The notes: generated by a model not told the origin, from the sequence alone. 64,000 bases of DNA from Metabacillus niabensis (GCF_020524345.1 NZ_JAIVLH010000002.1:360960-424959), one strand, 5' to 3'; positions 48,042 to 57,033 are shown, counted from the first letter of the stretch. Program-made: numbers and translations.

Positions 48042-48680
48042 AAATATTATGTTCCCCCTTAATAATGTAAAAACAATTCATTATAACAAATTGAAGAAAA
48101 TAATAATATCAATTAGAATTATTTTCCTCTTTTTTGATAATTCGTCACAATTTTTTGCACCTTCATTTGTTAAACGGTGCGTTGAGCTTCACAAATACCG
48201 CTTGAAGCACCTCTAATGATAGCAATATTAATTGCATATAAGGGTCCTATTACAAAAGTCTCTTATAACATCTAAAACTGACCTCTCATTTCTAATAATT
48301 TTATATTCTAACGGTTTTTGAGTAACACTTAATACTTCCCATCCTACAAATATTTTCTCTAATTTATTTATCTTTCCTTTTGTTTGAATATTTACCTCCA
48401 TTAATGCCTCTAACTTTTCACATAAGATGGATTTTAAATCACGATATCTAGAATACCTGAGGAATATCAAATAGGAGACATACTACAATCATTTAGAGAA
48501 CATATTTGTCAGTCAAATGCACGTATGAGTACACCCATACAAACTGTAAGACGATGCATGGTTTTTTATTTCCATTAATTTACATATAAATTTTTTTACA
48601 TATAAATTTTAAAATTATATGGAGTCATAACGATATTAATTTAGTGTTAATAAAATTAATAATTTGAGAGGAAGATTTAA

Positions 48681-48869
48681 GTGAAAAAGTTAATTAGTTT
48701 TAGCAAATGACATTGGAGATATATTGTAGTTGCAGTTATTGCATTGTTAATTGGTGGTTCTTTCGGTCCTTCACAGTGTGCAGTACATGTAATGAATGAT
48801 CATATTTTAGAGTTAAATGATGAAATCAATAATGGTAAAGATGAACTCAAAGTAGCAAAAGCTACATAG
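48681..48869 (+). pseudogene. Small membrane protein gene interrupted by TGA
   Basis: A GTG start six bases after AGAGGAAG opens a 62-codon frame. Codon 10 is TGA (48708-48710). Around it the frame reads MKKLISFSK, stop, then HWRYIVVAVIALLIGGSFG, which would be one membrane helix. A charged, helical HILELNDEINNGKDELKVAK follows. The layout (basic start, one helix, coiled-coil) is that of a short membrane-anchored protein or of the N-terminus of a larger one. Tryptophan-to-TGA mutation would explain the stop. Confidence 0.5.
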
Positions 48870-49367
48870 AAATATATAACCACCTGATTCCGCTCAATTA
48901 TTCTCCTCCTCAAAAACAAAACATTTGTTTTCGCTTATAAATACTATAAACAAACAGATGTATATTTTTCCTATATTAACTTATTTTAGCCATCATTATC
49001 AATAATTTTTTATATAAAATATTTCCTAGGCAACCGCAACAATTTACATTTTATAACAAGAATTAATAGGATTCGAGTTTTTCAATTAGTCCACGACTTA
49101 TTTTGTTAATACACAGTCACAAAAATGGGTAAAAAACCTCCAAACATTTCTGTGAAAACAAATTCAAACACATGATCTCCTTACAATATTGAAATAAAGT
49201 CTCTACTTCTTGTTTTACCAATTTCCTCTTCCCATTCCGGTATTTGTCTCATAAAGATATGTTTTTTGGTTATATTAATTGATTTAAATTGTAGTGCTTA
49301 CTCTTTTTGGAATTACAAAGATAACTTATCTTCTCTAAATTCATTAACTTACAATAGTATTTTTTGC
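48870..49367. other. AT-rich region without recognisable features
   Basis: About 500 bp at the edge of the toxin island. I see no gene, RNA or strong hairpin in it. Short frames lack ribosome sites. Confidence 0.45.
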
Positions 49368-49826
49368 TTATGCTTCATATAAGTTATTGAGAAAAGATGT
49401 GAAATTTTCTGAAATTAAATTAATGTACTCATCTTTTAACTCATTATCTTCTTCAAAGTAATCCATATCACAAAAATACACTTGATCCTTCTCACCAATT
49501 ATCAAACAAATCAAGCTATCAGCAGGATCTAAACCAATTGGAATTAAATTAGGAGGAACTATCTTGCTTAAAGTATACTTCTCATAAAAGTTCTTTAAAT
49601 TTGAATCGGTTTCTTCTGAAATTGGTAGAAACAACATTACTGAGGATGTAATAGTTCCATCAGCAGTTTTAAATCTTCTTTTCTCAGGTTTACCACCATT
49701 TTTGTGTAGCAAAAACTTCTTATAATCTTCCGAGAGATTTACGTTATATTCATTCTCGAAAGCCTCAATATCATTATCTAAAATTGGTTCAAATGAAAAT
49801 TCAAATTTTGTTTCCAATAAAATCAC
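49368..49826 (-). CDS. SMI1/KNR4-family protein (probable immunity protein), distal copy
   Basis: 152 residues of the SMI1/KNR4 (SUKH) superfamily, the commonest immunity family for polymorphic toxins. Visible marks are the N-terminal EAFENEYNVNLSEDYKKFLLHKNGG and the late YFCDMDYFEEDNEL with VNLISENF-like helix. The start is GTG 49826 or TTG 49817, both with possible ribosome sites. It is the last gene of the island, behind another SMI1 gene of the LHH-toxin cassette. Confidence 0.85.
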   Translation of the reverse strand: MILLETKFEFSFEPILDNDIEAFENEYNVNLSEDYKKFLLHKNGGKPEKRRFKTADGTITSSVMLFLPISEETDSNLKNFYEKYTLSKIVPPNLIPIGLDPADSLICLIIGEKDQVYFCDMDYFEEDNELKDEYINLISENFTSFLNNLYEA

Positions 49827-49890
49827 TTCCTACTCCATTAAATATTATTATAACGAATATAATCTGTCTAATTTATACAAAAATACAAAA

Positions 49891-49922
49891 AGCACCTAAT
49901 GCTTAAAATGCATTTTAGTGCT
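49891..49922 (-). terminator. Cassette-end hairpin 1
   Basis: AGCAC-TAATGC pairs with GCATT-AGTGCT around a TTAAAAT loop, with T-runs on the minus strand. It follows the SMI1 gene at 49987 and resembles the hairpins at 52227 and 53281. Confidence 0.7.
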
Positions 49923-49986
49923 TTATGCTTTGAATATTTTAGTGTATTAGACTACAAATAGTAACACTTCAATAATAAGGGTATCA

Positions 49987-50409
49987 TTAATCCCAGTTAT
50001 CAATTGCCTCTTGAAAGTTATCTTGTAAATATTCAATAAAAGTTGTGTATCTAGTTACTTCTCGTTTACTTATATCATCCCATCGAACAACATTATATTT
50101 CTCTAAAGTATTTAAGCAATAAACAAATTCATCGACACTCTCTAAAACAATATATTTATTTGGTAAACCTAATTTTCTATACCGTTCTGTACTTTCAACA
50201 ACAGATGCGTAATCTGCTCCCTCAACTCCATTTATGTCAACCCCACAAATTCCTCCAGAGCCATATTTTTTAACGAAGTCTTTATATTCTGTTGGAAAAC
50301 TAACCTCTAAGGTTCTTTCTGCTTTTTTTATATGATCATCAGAAACCTCTCCAATAAAGTCCCCTTTTTCTATATATTCATTAATCATCTCTTCAAGTTT
50401 TTTATTCAT
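49987..50409 (-). CDS. SMI1/KNR4-family immunity protein for the LHH toxin
   Basis: About 140 residues of the SUKH superfamily (IKKAERTLEVSFPTEYKDFVKKYGSGGICGVDINGVEG). It starts at ATG 50409, nine bases after GAGGTG, only 14 bp beyond the stop of the LHH toxin gene. That position and family make it the cognate immunity protein. It would bind and neutralise the C-terminal nuclease domain in the producing cell. Confidence 0.87.
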   Translation of the reverse strand: MNKKLEEMINEYIEKGDFIGEVSDDHIKKAERTLEVSFPTEYKDFVKKYGSGGICGVDINGVEGADYASVVESTERYRKLGLPNKYIVLESVDEFVYCLNTLEKYNVVRWDDISKREVTRYTTFIEYLQDNFQEAIDNWD

Positions 50410-50422
50410 GTTTAGTTTCACC

Positions 50423-52162
50423 TCATTCTAGGTTATTTGAACGCCATTTCCAGTACTTCTTTCTAAAATTGTTAAATTGTTTATCTAAGACCTCATCATT
50501 TCTAAAACTATCACCATTTTTAATTAAACCATGTAATATTTTTTTATAATCATCATGAGTTGTTGCAATTATCTCAACCATATTACCTGATTCCTTTTTA
50601 ATTATGTGATGAAGTTCAATTTGTGCTTCTTCACCATTCTTGTCAATTACATATGGCGGTCGACCTTTTGCAACAAGCTCTCTATTTGACAAACCCTTGG
50701 TTTTTGGAGTATAATCAAAATCGATATCAATTTTCTGATATACACGTCTTGAGATATCCATTTCTTTCCCGCCAACTTTGACCGTTCCTTCAATCTCTAT
50801 TGCTTTATAATTGTCACCTAGCCATTCAAGTTCTACTTCTCTTCCTACTAAACTAGATTTCTTCGCAGTCCCCTTACTACCACCCATATTCTTCCCAAAA
50901 GAAAACTTCGAAGTAACTTCTTCAATCCTCTTACTAACTTCCTTTGAGTTCATCACGTTGGATAGAATCGGCTTTACCCCATCTGCCCCAGCATACGCAA
51001 AATTCATAATCTGATTCCCTAAAAGACCCTGCATGCCACCTCTTACTTCATCATAGACATACCGCGCACCAGATTTCGTCTTTGTAGCTAGTTTATGTAA
51101 CTGGTTAAGTGTTTCCTCTTTTACTAGTTTACCATTTTTCACTAAAGATGGCACGAATGGTGAAGCAACTAAGGAAGCTCCTAAGATACTATTATATAAA
51201 CTAGATTGTCTTTGAACATCTGTTAGCTCGTTCCCAAACATGTCTTTCCCAGTTATGTACTCACTAAGTCCATTTGCTGAAGCGAGTCCGTAGATTCCTA
51301 GTTCTGCTTTTTGGAGATTAGAGAACGTGCTGGTTGTTTTGTATACACTTAGTGCTTGTTCGGCACTGTTCATTCCTTTGGCGGTTTTGTAGATTGCACT
51401 TCCACCTTTGAAGAGTCTTCCTCCCCAGCCTACAACCGGGATGAATCCTGCGGCCCCCATGGCGCCAGCGGCTACTCGTTGGCCGTCTGTTAGTTCTTCT
51501 CCTGTTACGGGATCAACACCATCTTTTGCACGGAGAAAATCGTAATACCCTGTTGCTTCTCCTGTGAACGTTTTGACAGTATCCCATGCTTTTTCGTAAA
51601 TCGGACGGTTTTCTAGTTCTTCTGCCTTTTTTAACTCTTCTCTAATTTTTTCCTGATCTTCTTTAAATGAAAGGTAGTCGTCTGCGTATTGCTGAACCTC
51701 ATCTGAAAGTTGATAGGCTTCACTCGCTTTGTAAGCTTGAGCATCAAAGTTTATAGGAGAAATGGTGTTGCCTTGTGCTGTTGCTTCTAACAGTTGTTGA
51801 AAAAGAGCACCTACATGGAATTCTGCACTTTCTGATACCTTATATTCCTCTAGTAATTGCTGATCCAATGCATCAACGTCCTTGATGGTGTTTTCTCTCT
51901 TTTTCTTTGCATCATCCATTGCGGTATTGAAATCATCAGCTGAAAATGCTTCGAGATTAACAATATCGTCAATACCATCAATAATTTTCTGTAGATCTTC
52001 CCGTTGGCTCTCGACCATTGCGATATGGTTCGAAGCATGGATAGATAGATCAGTTTCTAGAAAGTTGACGTCTACCACTGTGTCACCTGATAAATCAATA
52101 TCCGCTATAGCTCCTGACACACCATTTAGAAAAGCAATTTGCATGTCAATTAATCGTAGCAA
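50423..52162 (-). CDS. LXG toxin with LHH nuclease end, 5'-truncated orphan cassette
   Basis: The frame is nearly identical to the intact LXG gene at 53886-55895 over about 440 residues, then switches to a different C-terminus. That end contains KGRPPYVIDKNGEEAQIELHHIIKKESGN, the LHH variety of the HNH/endonuclease VII fold. The first 70 or so codons of the LXG domain are missing. Homology begins at 52199, after an in-frame stop, and no ribosome site precedes the nominal TTG (52162). A terminator lies just upstream, and no promoter is evident. It looks like a silent toxin cassette that could be recombined into the intact gene. Confidence 0.82.
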   Translation of the reverse strand: MLRLIDMQIAFLNGVSGAIADIDLSGDTVVDVNFLETDLSIHASNHIAMVESQREDLQKIIDGIDDIVNLEAFSADDFNTAMDDAKKKRENTIKDVDALDQQLLEEYKVSESAEFHVGALFQQLLEATAQGNTISPINFDAQAYKASEAYQLSDEVQQYADDYLSFKEDQEKIREELKKAEELENRPIYEKAWDTVKTFTGEATGYYDFLRAKDGVDPVTGEELTDGQRVAAGAMGAAGFIPVVGWGGRLFKGGSAIYKTAKGMNSAEQALSVYKTTSTFSNLQKAELGIYGLASANGLSEYITGKDMFGNELTDVQRQSSLYNSILGASLVASPFVPSLVKNGKLVKEETLNQLHKLATKTKSGARYVYDEVRGGMQGLLGNQIMNFAYAGADGVKPILSNVMNSKEVSKRIEEVTSKFSFGKNMGGSKGTAKKSSLVGREVELEWLGDNYKAIEIEGTVKVGGKEMDISRRVYQKIDIDFDYTPKTKGLSNRELVAKGRPPYVIDKNGEEAQIELHHIIKKESGNMVEIIATTHDDYKKILHGLIKNGDSFRNDEVLDKQFNNFRKKYWKWRSNNLE

Positions 52163-52199
52163 GGCTTCAGCTACATCAATTTGGGCTTGATAAAATCCT
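50871..52199 (-). repeat. Direct repeat, copy A (orphan LXG)
   Basis: This 1,329-bp stretch repeats at 54409-55737 with a constant offset of 3,538 bp and no net insertion or deletion. Most of 51500-52140 appears identical. Both outer edges are more diverged, which suggests gene conversion. Confidence 0.85.
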
Positions 52200-52226
52200 T
52201 TGGTTTAAAGCATAAAATTTAATACA

Positions 52227-52264
52227 AAAAGCACTTGTTGTCTTTTCGGACAATCAAGTGTTTT
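52227..52264 (-). terminator. Cassette-end hairpin 2
   Basis: AAAAGCACTTGTTGTC pairs with GACAATCAAGTGTTTT, a strong stem. It ends the ankyrin gene transcript and blocks entry into the truncated LXG copy. Confidence 0.8.
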
Positions 52265-52323
52265 ACTGAGAACTTTAAAAATTGTTTTACTAGATAATAA
52301 GTGTTTAGTTGTCGTTCTATTTC

Positions 52324-52833
52324 TTATTTTCTCTCATCTAACTTTTGCTTCAAATATTCAGCAATTTCAGTTTGACCAAATTCTCTAGCATATTCATAAG
52401 CATCCATATCCTTCATACTTTCTCCAGTATATCGTACTGAAATATCTATTCCAGAATCAACTAATAACTCAACTACTTCTTTATGCCCACCATAAATTGC
52501 TCCAAACAATGGATTTCTTTTAGCTAAACTCTCATCTAATTCTGCGCCAGACTCTATTAGATATTTTACTATTTCTAATCGTCCTGCTTCTGCTGCCAAA
52601 TTTAATGCCGAAGCATCAAAAGTACCACCTTTGGCATCAATATCTATACCTTTATCGATTAGAAATTCAACTATTTCAACGTGTCCTTGCTTTGCAGCTA
52701 CGTGTAACCAAGTACCGAATGCAGTCATTGTATTTAATATTTCTTTATCATTTCCTATTAATTGCTGGACTTCTCTAATATCCCCCAATTTAATAGCATT
52801 CCTTATTGCTTTGTTTAAACTTTTTTTATCCAA
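52324..52833 (-). CDS. Ankyrin-repeat protein (probable immunity protein of the AHH cassette)
   Basis: About 169 residues with four to five ankyrin repeats, such as GTWLHVAAKQGHVEIVEFLIDKG and ASALNLAAEAGRLEIVKYLIESG. I place the start at TTG 52833, six bases after GGAGGG; the longer frame from 52848 includes the ribosome site. Ankyrin proteins serve as immunity proteins for several polymorphic toxins. It lies immediately after the AHH nuclease remnant, which fits that role. It may now be an orphan immunity gene. Confidence 0.8.
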   Translation of the reverse strand: MDKKSLNKAIRNAIKLGDIREVQQLIGNDKEILNTMTAFGTWLHVAAKQGHVEIVEFLIDKGIDIDAKGGTFDASALNLAAEAGRLEIVKYLIESGAELDESLAKRNPLFGAIYGGHKEVVELLVDSGIDISVRYTGESMKDMDAYEYAREFGQTEIAEYLKQKLDERK

Positions 52834-52853
52834 ACAGTCCCTCCACAATTTTA

Positions 52854-53230
52854 TTATCTTCTACTAGCTAATACACCTAATTCTTCCAAGGCTTCAACAA
52901 TCTCTTAAAGTCACCACCCCCAGCTTCAACAGTCTTTAAATGATTCACCACATTCTCCAAAGTATCCAAACTATGTTGCCCTATTACAGCATTTGGTGCC
53001 CAAACTAGTTTTTCCTTACCAATTATTTGGTCTATACCATACCTTCTTAATAATTCTTGACCCTCTTGGACAAGTTGTTGTTGGGCTTAACCAAGACCTT
53101 TTTTAAATAGAATATGATGTGCATGTGGGTTGATCATTCCTGCAGGTGGATCACCAATTAATTTTCTAAGATACTTACCAAAATCAATCTTCATTAATGC
53201 TTCATTATATTCTTATGAAGTTAGTACCTT
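52854..53230 (-). pseudogene. AHH-type nuclease toxin remnant
   Basis: Minus-strand translation gives a degraded C-terminal toxin domain: MKIDFGKYLRKLIGDPP, then MINPHAHHILFKKGLG, an in-frame TAA, and on through LLRRYGIDQIIGKEKLVW, APNAVIGQHSLDTLENVVNH. The HAHHIL block is the AHH variety of the HNH/endonuclease VII family. A second TAA precedes the domain, and a one-base loss near 52902 is needed to reach the natural end (EALEELGVLAS). At least three lesions make it inactive. It lacks any LXG part and is followed by an ankyrin gene. Confidence 0.75.
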
Positions 53231-53280
53231 AGTAAAATAACAAATTGATCTCGCTGATAATTATTCAAACTTAATAAAAA

Positions 53281-53308
53281 CACCTGTTGCTTAAAAGGCA
53301 ATCAGGTG
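53281..53308 (-). terminator. Cassette-end hairpin 3
   Basis: CACCTGTTGC pairs with GCAATCAGGTG around TTAAAAG, with a T-run (forward AAAAA) on the minus strand. It follows the SMI1 gene of the intact toxin. Confidence 0.75.
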
Positions 53309-53388
53309 CTTTCTTCTTTGCTTTATAGTGTATTGAATACTAATATCAAATTTAATTTCATATATTTTCAACTGTACTTTCTTTGTTT

Positions 53389-53859
53389 CTATTCAAGTAT
53401 CTTTAAAAATTCATTAAAATTATCTGCCACATTATATGTAATAGGGTCAAATTCACCGGATTCCTCATGAGACCATATACAAACAGAAGGATTATTTTTA
53501 TCTGTCCTAAAATCTAAGCATACAAAGTCACCTGCAAATACACTAGCTATTGGCAATAGCTCTGCTCCAAGTAAGTCTTCGTTATCAGTTAACCTTTCCC
53601 CTATTTGTGAAAAAACAACATCTATGTCATAAATTCCCTTTGGGTTATTCTCAATATCATCTAATATACATAAAAATCTTTCTATGGCATATCCACGGTC
53701 GTTATACTCAAATGTTGCTTCCTCAACTTCTACTCCATTATTTTCTTTTATAAATTTTAAAAAGGACTCTGGTAATGTAAGTCTCCAGTACTTTTCATGT
53801 TTTTTTATTAATTCCTCCGTAGGCAATGGTTTTACTATAGTTTCATGTTTAATTTTCAT
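53389..53859 (-). CDS. SMI1/KNR4-family immunity protein for the WHH toxin
   Basis: About 156 residues of the SUKH superfamily (LIKKHEKYWRLTLPESFLKFIKENNGVEVEEA, then FVCLDFRTDKNNPSVCIWSHE). I use ATG 53859, which follows AAAGGGGAAG and lies 26 bp after the toxin stop; the longer frame overlaps the toxin gene. It is the expected cognate immunity protein of the intact LXG toxin. Confidence 0.87.
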   Translation of the reverse strand: MKIKHETIVKPLPTEELIKKHEKYWRLTLPESFLKFIKENNGVEVEEATFEYNDRGYAIERFLCILDDIENNPKGIYDIDVVFSQIGERLTDNEDLLGAELLPIASVFAGDFVCLDFRTDKNNPSVCIWSHEESGEFDPITYNVADNFNEFLKILE

Positions 53860-53885
53860 AGTTCTTCCCCTTTCTATACAATAAG

Positions 53886-55895
53886 CTATCTCGGAGCATC
53901 TGCCCACATTCCAGTAGATCTACCACCATTATGAATAGTTATATTGTGTATTCCAAAAGGAACTAACTCCATTTTACCTGGAACTTCTGTATGATGCCAT
54001 GTCATACCTTCTGGTCTTCCACCAATTACATCATCTAACCATTCAAATTGTTCCTCGTCGGATTTCAACCAGAGTCTTTCTGGTAAATCTTTAGTTTCTA
54101 CCACAAGTCCAGCGCTCTTGAAATCAGCAAAACCATACCTCATTCCATCAGCTTTATTAACATTAACTTTAGGAATTAGACCATCTTCAATTGCTTTTTC
54201 CTTTATTAACTTTCTTTGGCGAGCAGTTAAATACTCTCCACCATGAAATGACTTATTCCATGACCAAGTTTTGTTTGTTTGAATTTTTTCACTGTATAGT
54301 CTTGCAAAATCATCAACAACATCATCAAAAGATTTAGTACCATCAATGAACTCTTCAATGTTTTTTAAATTAACATTACCAGTAACTTTAGTTACAACCC
54401 CTTCAGAACCCTTACTACCACCAAAATTTTTCCCAAAAGAAAACCTCGAAGCAACCTCTTCAATCCTCTTTTTAATTTCCTTTGAATTCATCACATTGGA
54501 CAGTAGTGGTTTTACTCCATCTGCCCCCGCGTATGCAAAATTCATATTCTGATTTCCAAAAAGAACCTGCATGCCACCTCTTACTTCATCATAGACATAC
54601 CGCGCACTAGCTTTCGTATTTGTCGCTAGCCTATGCATCTTGTTAAGTGTTTCCTCTTTTACTAGTTTACCATTTTTTACGAGTGCTGGCACGAATGGTG
54701 AAGCGACTAAAGAGGCTCCTAAGATACTATTAAATAAACTCGATTGTCTTTGGACATCCGTTAGCTCATTCCCAAACATATCTTTTCCTGTGATATATTC
54801 ACTAAGTCCATTTGCGGAAGCGAGTCCGTAGATTCCTAGTTCTGCTTTTTGGAGATTTGAGAACGTACTGGTTGTTTTGTAAACAGTTAGTGCTTGTTCG
54901 GCGGTGTTCATTCCTTTGGCGGTTTTGTAGATTGCACTTCCGCCTTTGAAGAGTCTTCCTCCCCAGCCTACAACCGGGATGAATCCTGCGGTGGCCATGG
55001 CACCAGCGGCTACTCGTTGACCATCTGTTAGTTCTTCTCCGGTAACGGGGTCAACACCATCTTTTGCACGGAGAAAATCATAATATCCTGTTGCTTCTCC
55101 CGTGAACGTTTTGACAGTATCCCATGCTTTTTCGTAAATCGGACGGTTTTCTAGTTCTTCGGCTTTTTTTAACTCTTCTCTAATTTTTTCCTGATCTTCT
55201 TTAAATGAAAGGTAGTCGTCTGCGTATTGCTGAACCTCATCTGAAAGTTGATAGGCTTCACTCGCTTTGTAAGCTTGAGCATCAAAGTTTATAGGAGAAA
55301 TGGTGTTGCCTTGTGCTGTTGCTTCTAACAGTTGTTGAAAAAGAGCACCTACATGGAATTCTGCACTTTCTGATACCTTATATTCCTCTAGTAATTGCTG
55401 ATCCAATGCATCAACGTCCTTGATGGTGTTTTCTCTCTTTTTCTTTGCATCATCCATTGCGGTATTGAAATCATCAGCTGAAAATGCTTCGAGATTAACA
55501 ATATCGTCAATACCATCAATAATTTTCTGTAGATCTTCCCGTTGGCTCTCGACCATTGCGATATGGTTCGAAGCATGGATAGATAGATCAGTTTCTAGAA
55601 AGTTGACGTCTACCACTGTGTCACCTGATAAATCAATATCCGCTATAGCTCCTGACACACCATTTAGAAAAGCAATTTGCATGTCAACAAGACGAAGCAG
55701 GCCATCTGCTACATCTATTTGCGCCTGATAAAACCCTTTTATGGCGTCCGCCCCTTTACCTTGCAAGGCGTCATCTAACTGAGTGATATCTGTAAATTCC
55801 TTTTTTAATGTGTCAATTTTATCGCGAAAATCAGTGTACACTTTCGCCCTGTCTTCCATTGTTTCTATTAATGTCTTTGTCTCTAATACTTTCAA
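53886..55895 (-). CDS. LXG polymorphic toxin with WHH nuclease end
   Basis: About 669 residues. The N-terminal LXG domain (about 1-200: KVLETKTLIETMEDRAKVYTDF onward, coiled-coil rich) directs export by the Esx/type VII secretion system. A hydrophobic pre-toxin segment follows (about 225-400: GAMATAGFIPVVGWGGRLFKGG). The last 180 residues are the toxin, ending in MTWHHTEVPGKMELVPFGIHN, the WHH variety of HNH nucleases. TTG 55895 gives the family-typical start MKVLE; a GTG at 55913 is possible. A promoter lies 60 bp upstream. No WXG100-like helper genes are adjacent. Confidence 0.88.
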   Translation of the reverse strand: MKVLETKTLIETMEDRAKVYTDFRDKIDTLKKEFTDITQLDDALQGKGADAIKGFYQAQIDVADGLLRLVDMQIAFLNGVSGAIADIDLSGDTVVDVNFLETDLSIHASNHIAMVESQREDLQKIIDGIDDIVNLEAFSADDFNTAMDDAKKKRENTIKDVDALDQQLLEEYKVSESAEFHVGALFQQLLEATAQGNTISPINFDAQAYKASEAYQLSDEVQQYADDYLSFKEDQEKIREELKKAEELENRPIYEKAWDTVKTFTGEATGYYDFLRAKDGVDPVTGEELTDGQRVAAGAMATAGFIPVVGWGGRLFKGGSAIYKTAKGMNTAEQALTVYKTTSTFSNLQKAELGIYGLASANGLSEYITGKDMFGNELTDVQRQSSLFNSILGASLVASPFVPALVKNGKLVKEETLNKMHRLATNTKASARYVYDEVRGGMQVLFGNQNMNFAYAGADGVKPLLSNVMNSKEIKKRIEEVASRFSFGKNFGGSKGSEGVVTKVTGNVNLKNIEEFIDGTKSFDDVVDDFARLYSEKIQTNKTWSWNKSFHGGEYLTARQRKLIKEKAIEDGLIPKVNVNKADGMRYGFADFKSAGLVVETKDLPERLWLKSDEEQFEWLDDVIGGRPEGMTWHHTEVPGKMELVPFGIHNITIHNGGRSTGMWADAPR
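54409..55737 (-). repeat. Direct repeat, copy B (intact LXG)
   Basis: Counterpart of 50871-52199, covering the LXG domain from about codon 55 and the pre-toxin segment, and stopping where the toxin domains diverge. Confidence 0.85.
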
Positions 55896-55958
55896 GTCGC
55901 CATCATCCCTCACTTCCTGGTTTTTTATGTATAATCATGGCTAGTGAGTTAGTATCGT

Positions 55959-55987
55959 TTTATATTCGTCTTTGATCAAAATGTCAC
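55959..55987 (-). promoter_or_regulatory. Promoter of the intact LXG gene
   Basis: On the minus strand, -35 GTGACA (55982-55987), a 17-bp spacer and -10 TATAAA (55959-55964). No equivalent is present ahead of the truncated copy. Confidence 0.55.
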
Positions 55988-56184
55988 ACTTATTACATAT
56001 AACATATTTATCCATTTTAGTGGATCATTTCATATAAATGTAAATGAAATCAAAACTATATACTCACTTTCTCCTTTGTCTACAGGAAATACTTCATGGT
56101 CGAAACTTGAAAATATAGAGAGTATAGTACTATGTTTAACATCATATTTTATTAGTCTTTACCTCTACATAAGACAAAAAAATA

Positions 56185-56205
56185 CGAGACTAACATTTAG
56201 CCTCG
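56185..56205 (-). terminator. Terminator of the riboswitch-controlled gene
   Basis: CGAG-A-CTAA pairs with TTAG-C-CTCG, followed on the minus strand by TATTTTTTT. It starts 9 bp after the stop codon at 56214. Confidence 0.75.
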
Positions 56206-56213
56206 CAATTAAA

Positions 56214-56948
56214 CTATGATTTTAAATTATTATTAGGATTTCCATCAGCATCAGAACGTAAATAACCTCCACCATCTGCTTCAGTTAAGTTGACCGCAGT
56301 ATTTCCATCTCCATCTCTCCAATAGCCGTCAATCCATACACCATCACGCCAATGGCCTTCAACCCAGTGAGGTTTTACATGATGTGTTCCTGGTTGTTCT
56401 GTCGTATCAACAGAAGTTGCCACATGTGGTTGAACCTGATGTACATTGGATGTTCCCTCTGTTCCGCCTTCAGCCATATTCTGATTATTTGTAACTGGGT
56501 CACCACCGTCAACTCCATCAACTAAATCAATAACTCCAACAGCAAGTGTACCTATTGCTACTGTTCTGCCAATATCTCGTAAACCTTGTTTAATTTTTGT
56601 ATCATCACCATCTCTAAATCCCTCATATGTAGATTTACCACTATGATAAGTATTTTTGGCAGTATGATATACACCCTTTGCCGTTCTACCTACTGAATCA
56701 CCCATATCATTTAATCCTTGATCAATTTTAGATTTATCGTCCTGGATCATACCTGATGCAGTATTCCAAGCTCCATCTGCGATTTGACCAACTGTATCCC
56801 CAGCAAATTCAGATGCCTTTTTAACCCCATCTCCAACTTCCTTAATAAATTTGCTGCCTGTTACATCTCCAACAACATTAACCGCACCACCAATAACTGT
56901 TCCTGTTGCTTTTCCAGCAAATTTCCCTAAATCTCTTAAAAACCCCAT
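56214..56948 (-). CDS. Unrecognised glycine-rich protein under c-di-GMP riboswitch control
   Basis: 244 residues that I do not recognise. The N-terminal half is small-residue-rich and helical (GFLRDLGKFAGKATGTVIGGAV). It holds an internal duplication: DDKSKIDQGLNDMGDSVGRT at about 72 and DDTKIKQGLRDIGRT at about 117. A short hydrophobic stretch (VAIGTLAVGVIDLVDGV) follows. The C-terminal part is polar with a Trp/His/Gly motif repeated three times (HWVEGHWRDGVWIDGYWRDG). There is no signal peptide. AGGAGGAATAAAT precedes the ATG. A GEMM riboswitch and terminator lie in its leader, so expression follows c-di-GMP. A role in surface, motility or biofilm state is inferred only from that control. 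Confidence 0.7.
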   Translation of the reverse strand: MGFLRDLGKFAGKATGTVIGGAVNVVGDVTGSKFIKEVGDGVKKASEFAGDTVGQIADGAWNTASGMIQDDKSKIDQGLNDMGDSVGRTAKGVYHTAKNTYHSGKSTYEGFRDGDDTKIKQGLRDIGRTVAIGTLAVGVIDLVDGVDGGDPVTNNQNMAEGGTEGTSNVHQVQPHVATSVDTTEQPGTHHVKPHWVEGHWRDGVWIDGYWRDGDGNTAVNLTEADGGGYLRSDADGNPNNNLKS

Positions 56949-56979
56949 ATTTATTCCTCCTCTTTATATATTCACTAAC

Positions 56980-57008
56980 AAAAAAAGACCCACCTAAATA
57001 GGTGGATC
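56980..57008 (-). terminator. Riboswitch expression-platform terminator
   Basis: GATCCACC pairs with GGTGGGTC (one wobble, loop TATTTA), followed on the minus strand by TTTTTTT. It lies between the aptamer and the ribosome site and probably attenuates transcription. Confidence 0.85.
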
Positions 57009-57033
57009 AACATTATGTATTGACGTCCATCTT

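Noticed and set aside
48228..48470. 80-codon frame on the minus strand
   Set aside because: It starts at TTG without a ribosome site, has no recognisable domain and lies in AT-rich non-coding sequence.
48708..48710. In-frame TGA as selenocysteine codon
   Set aside because: No SECIS-like hairpin follows and no redox motif surrounds it; a nonsense mutation is simpler.
50871..55737. LXG duplication as an assembly artefact
   Set aside because: The two copies have different 5' and 3' contexts and scattered differences near the ends, so they are distinct genomic copies.
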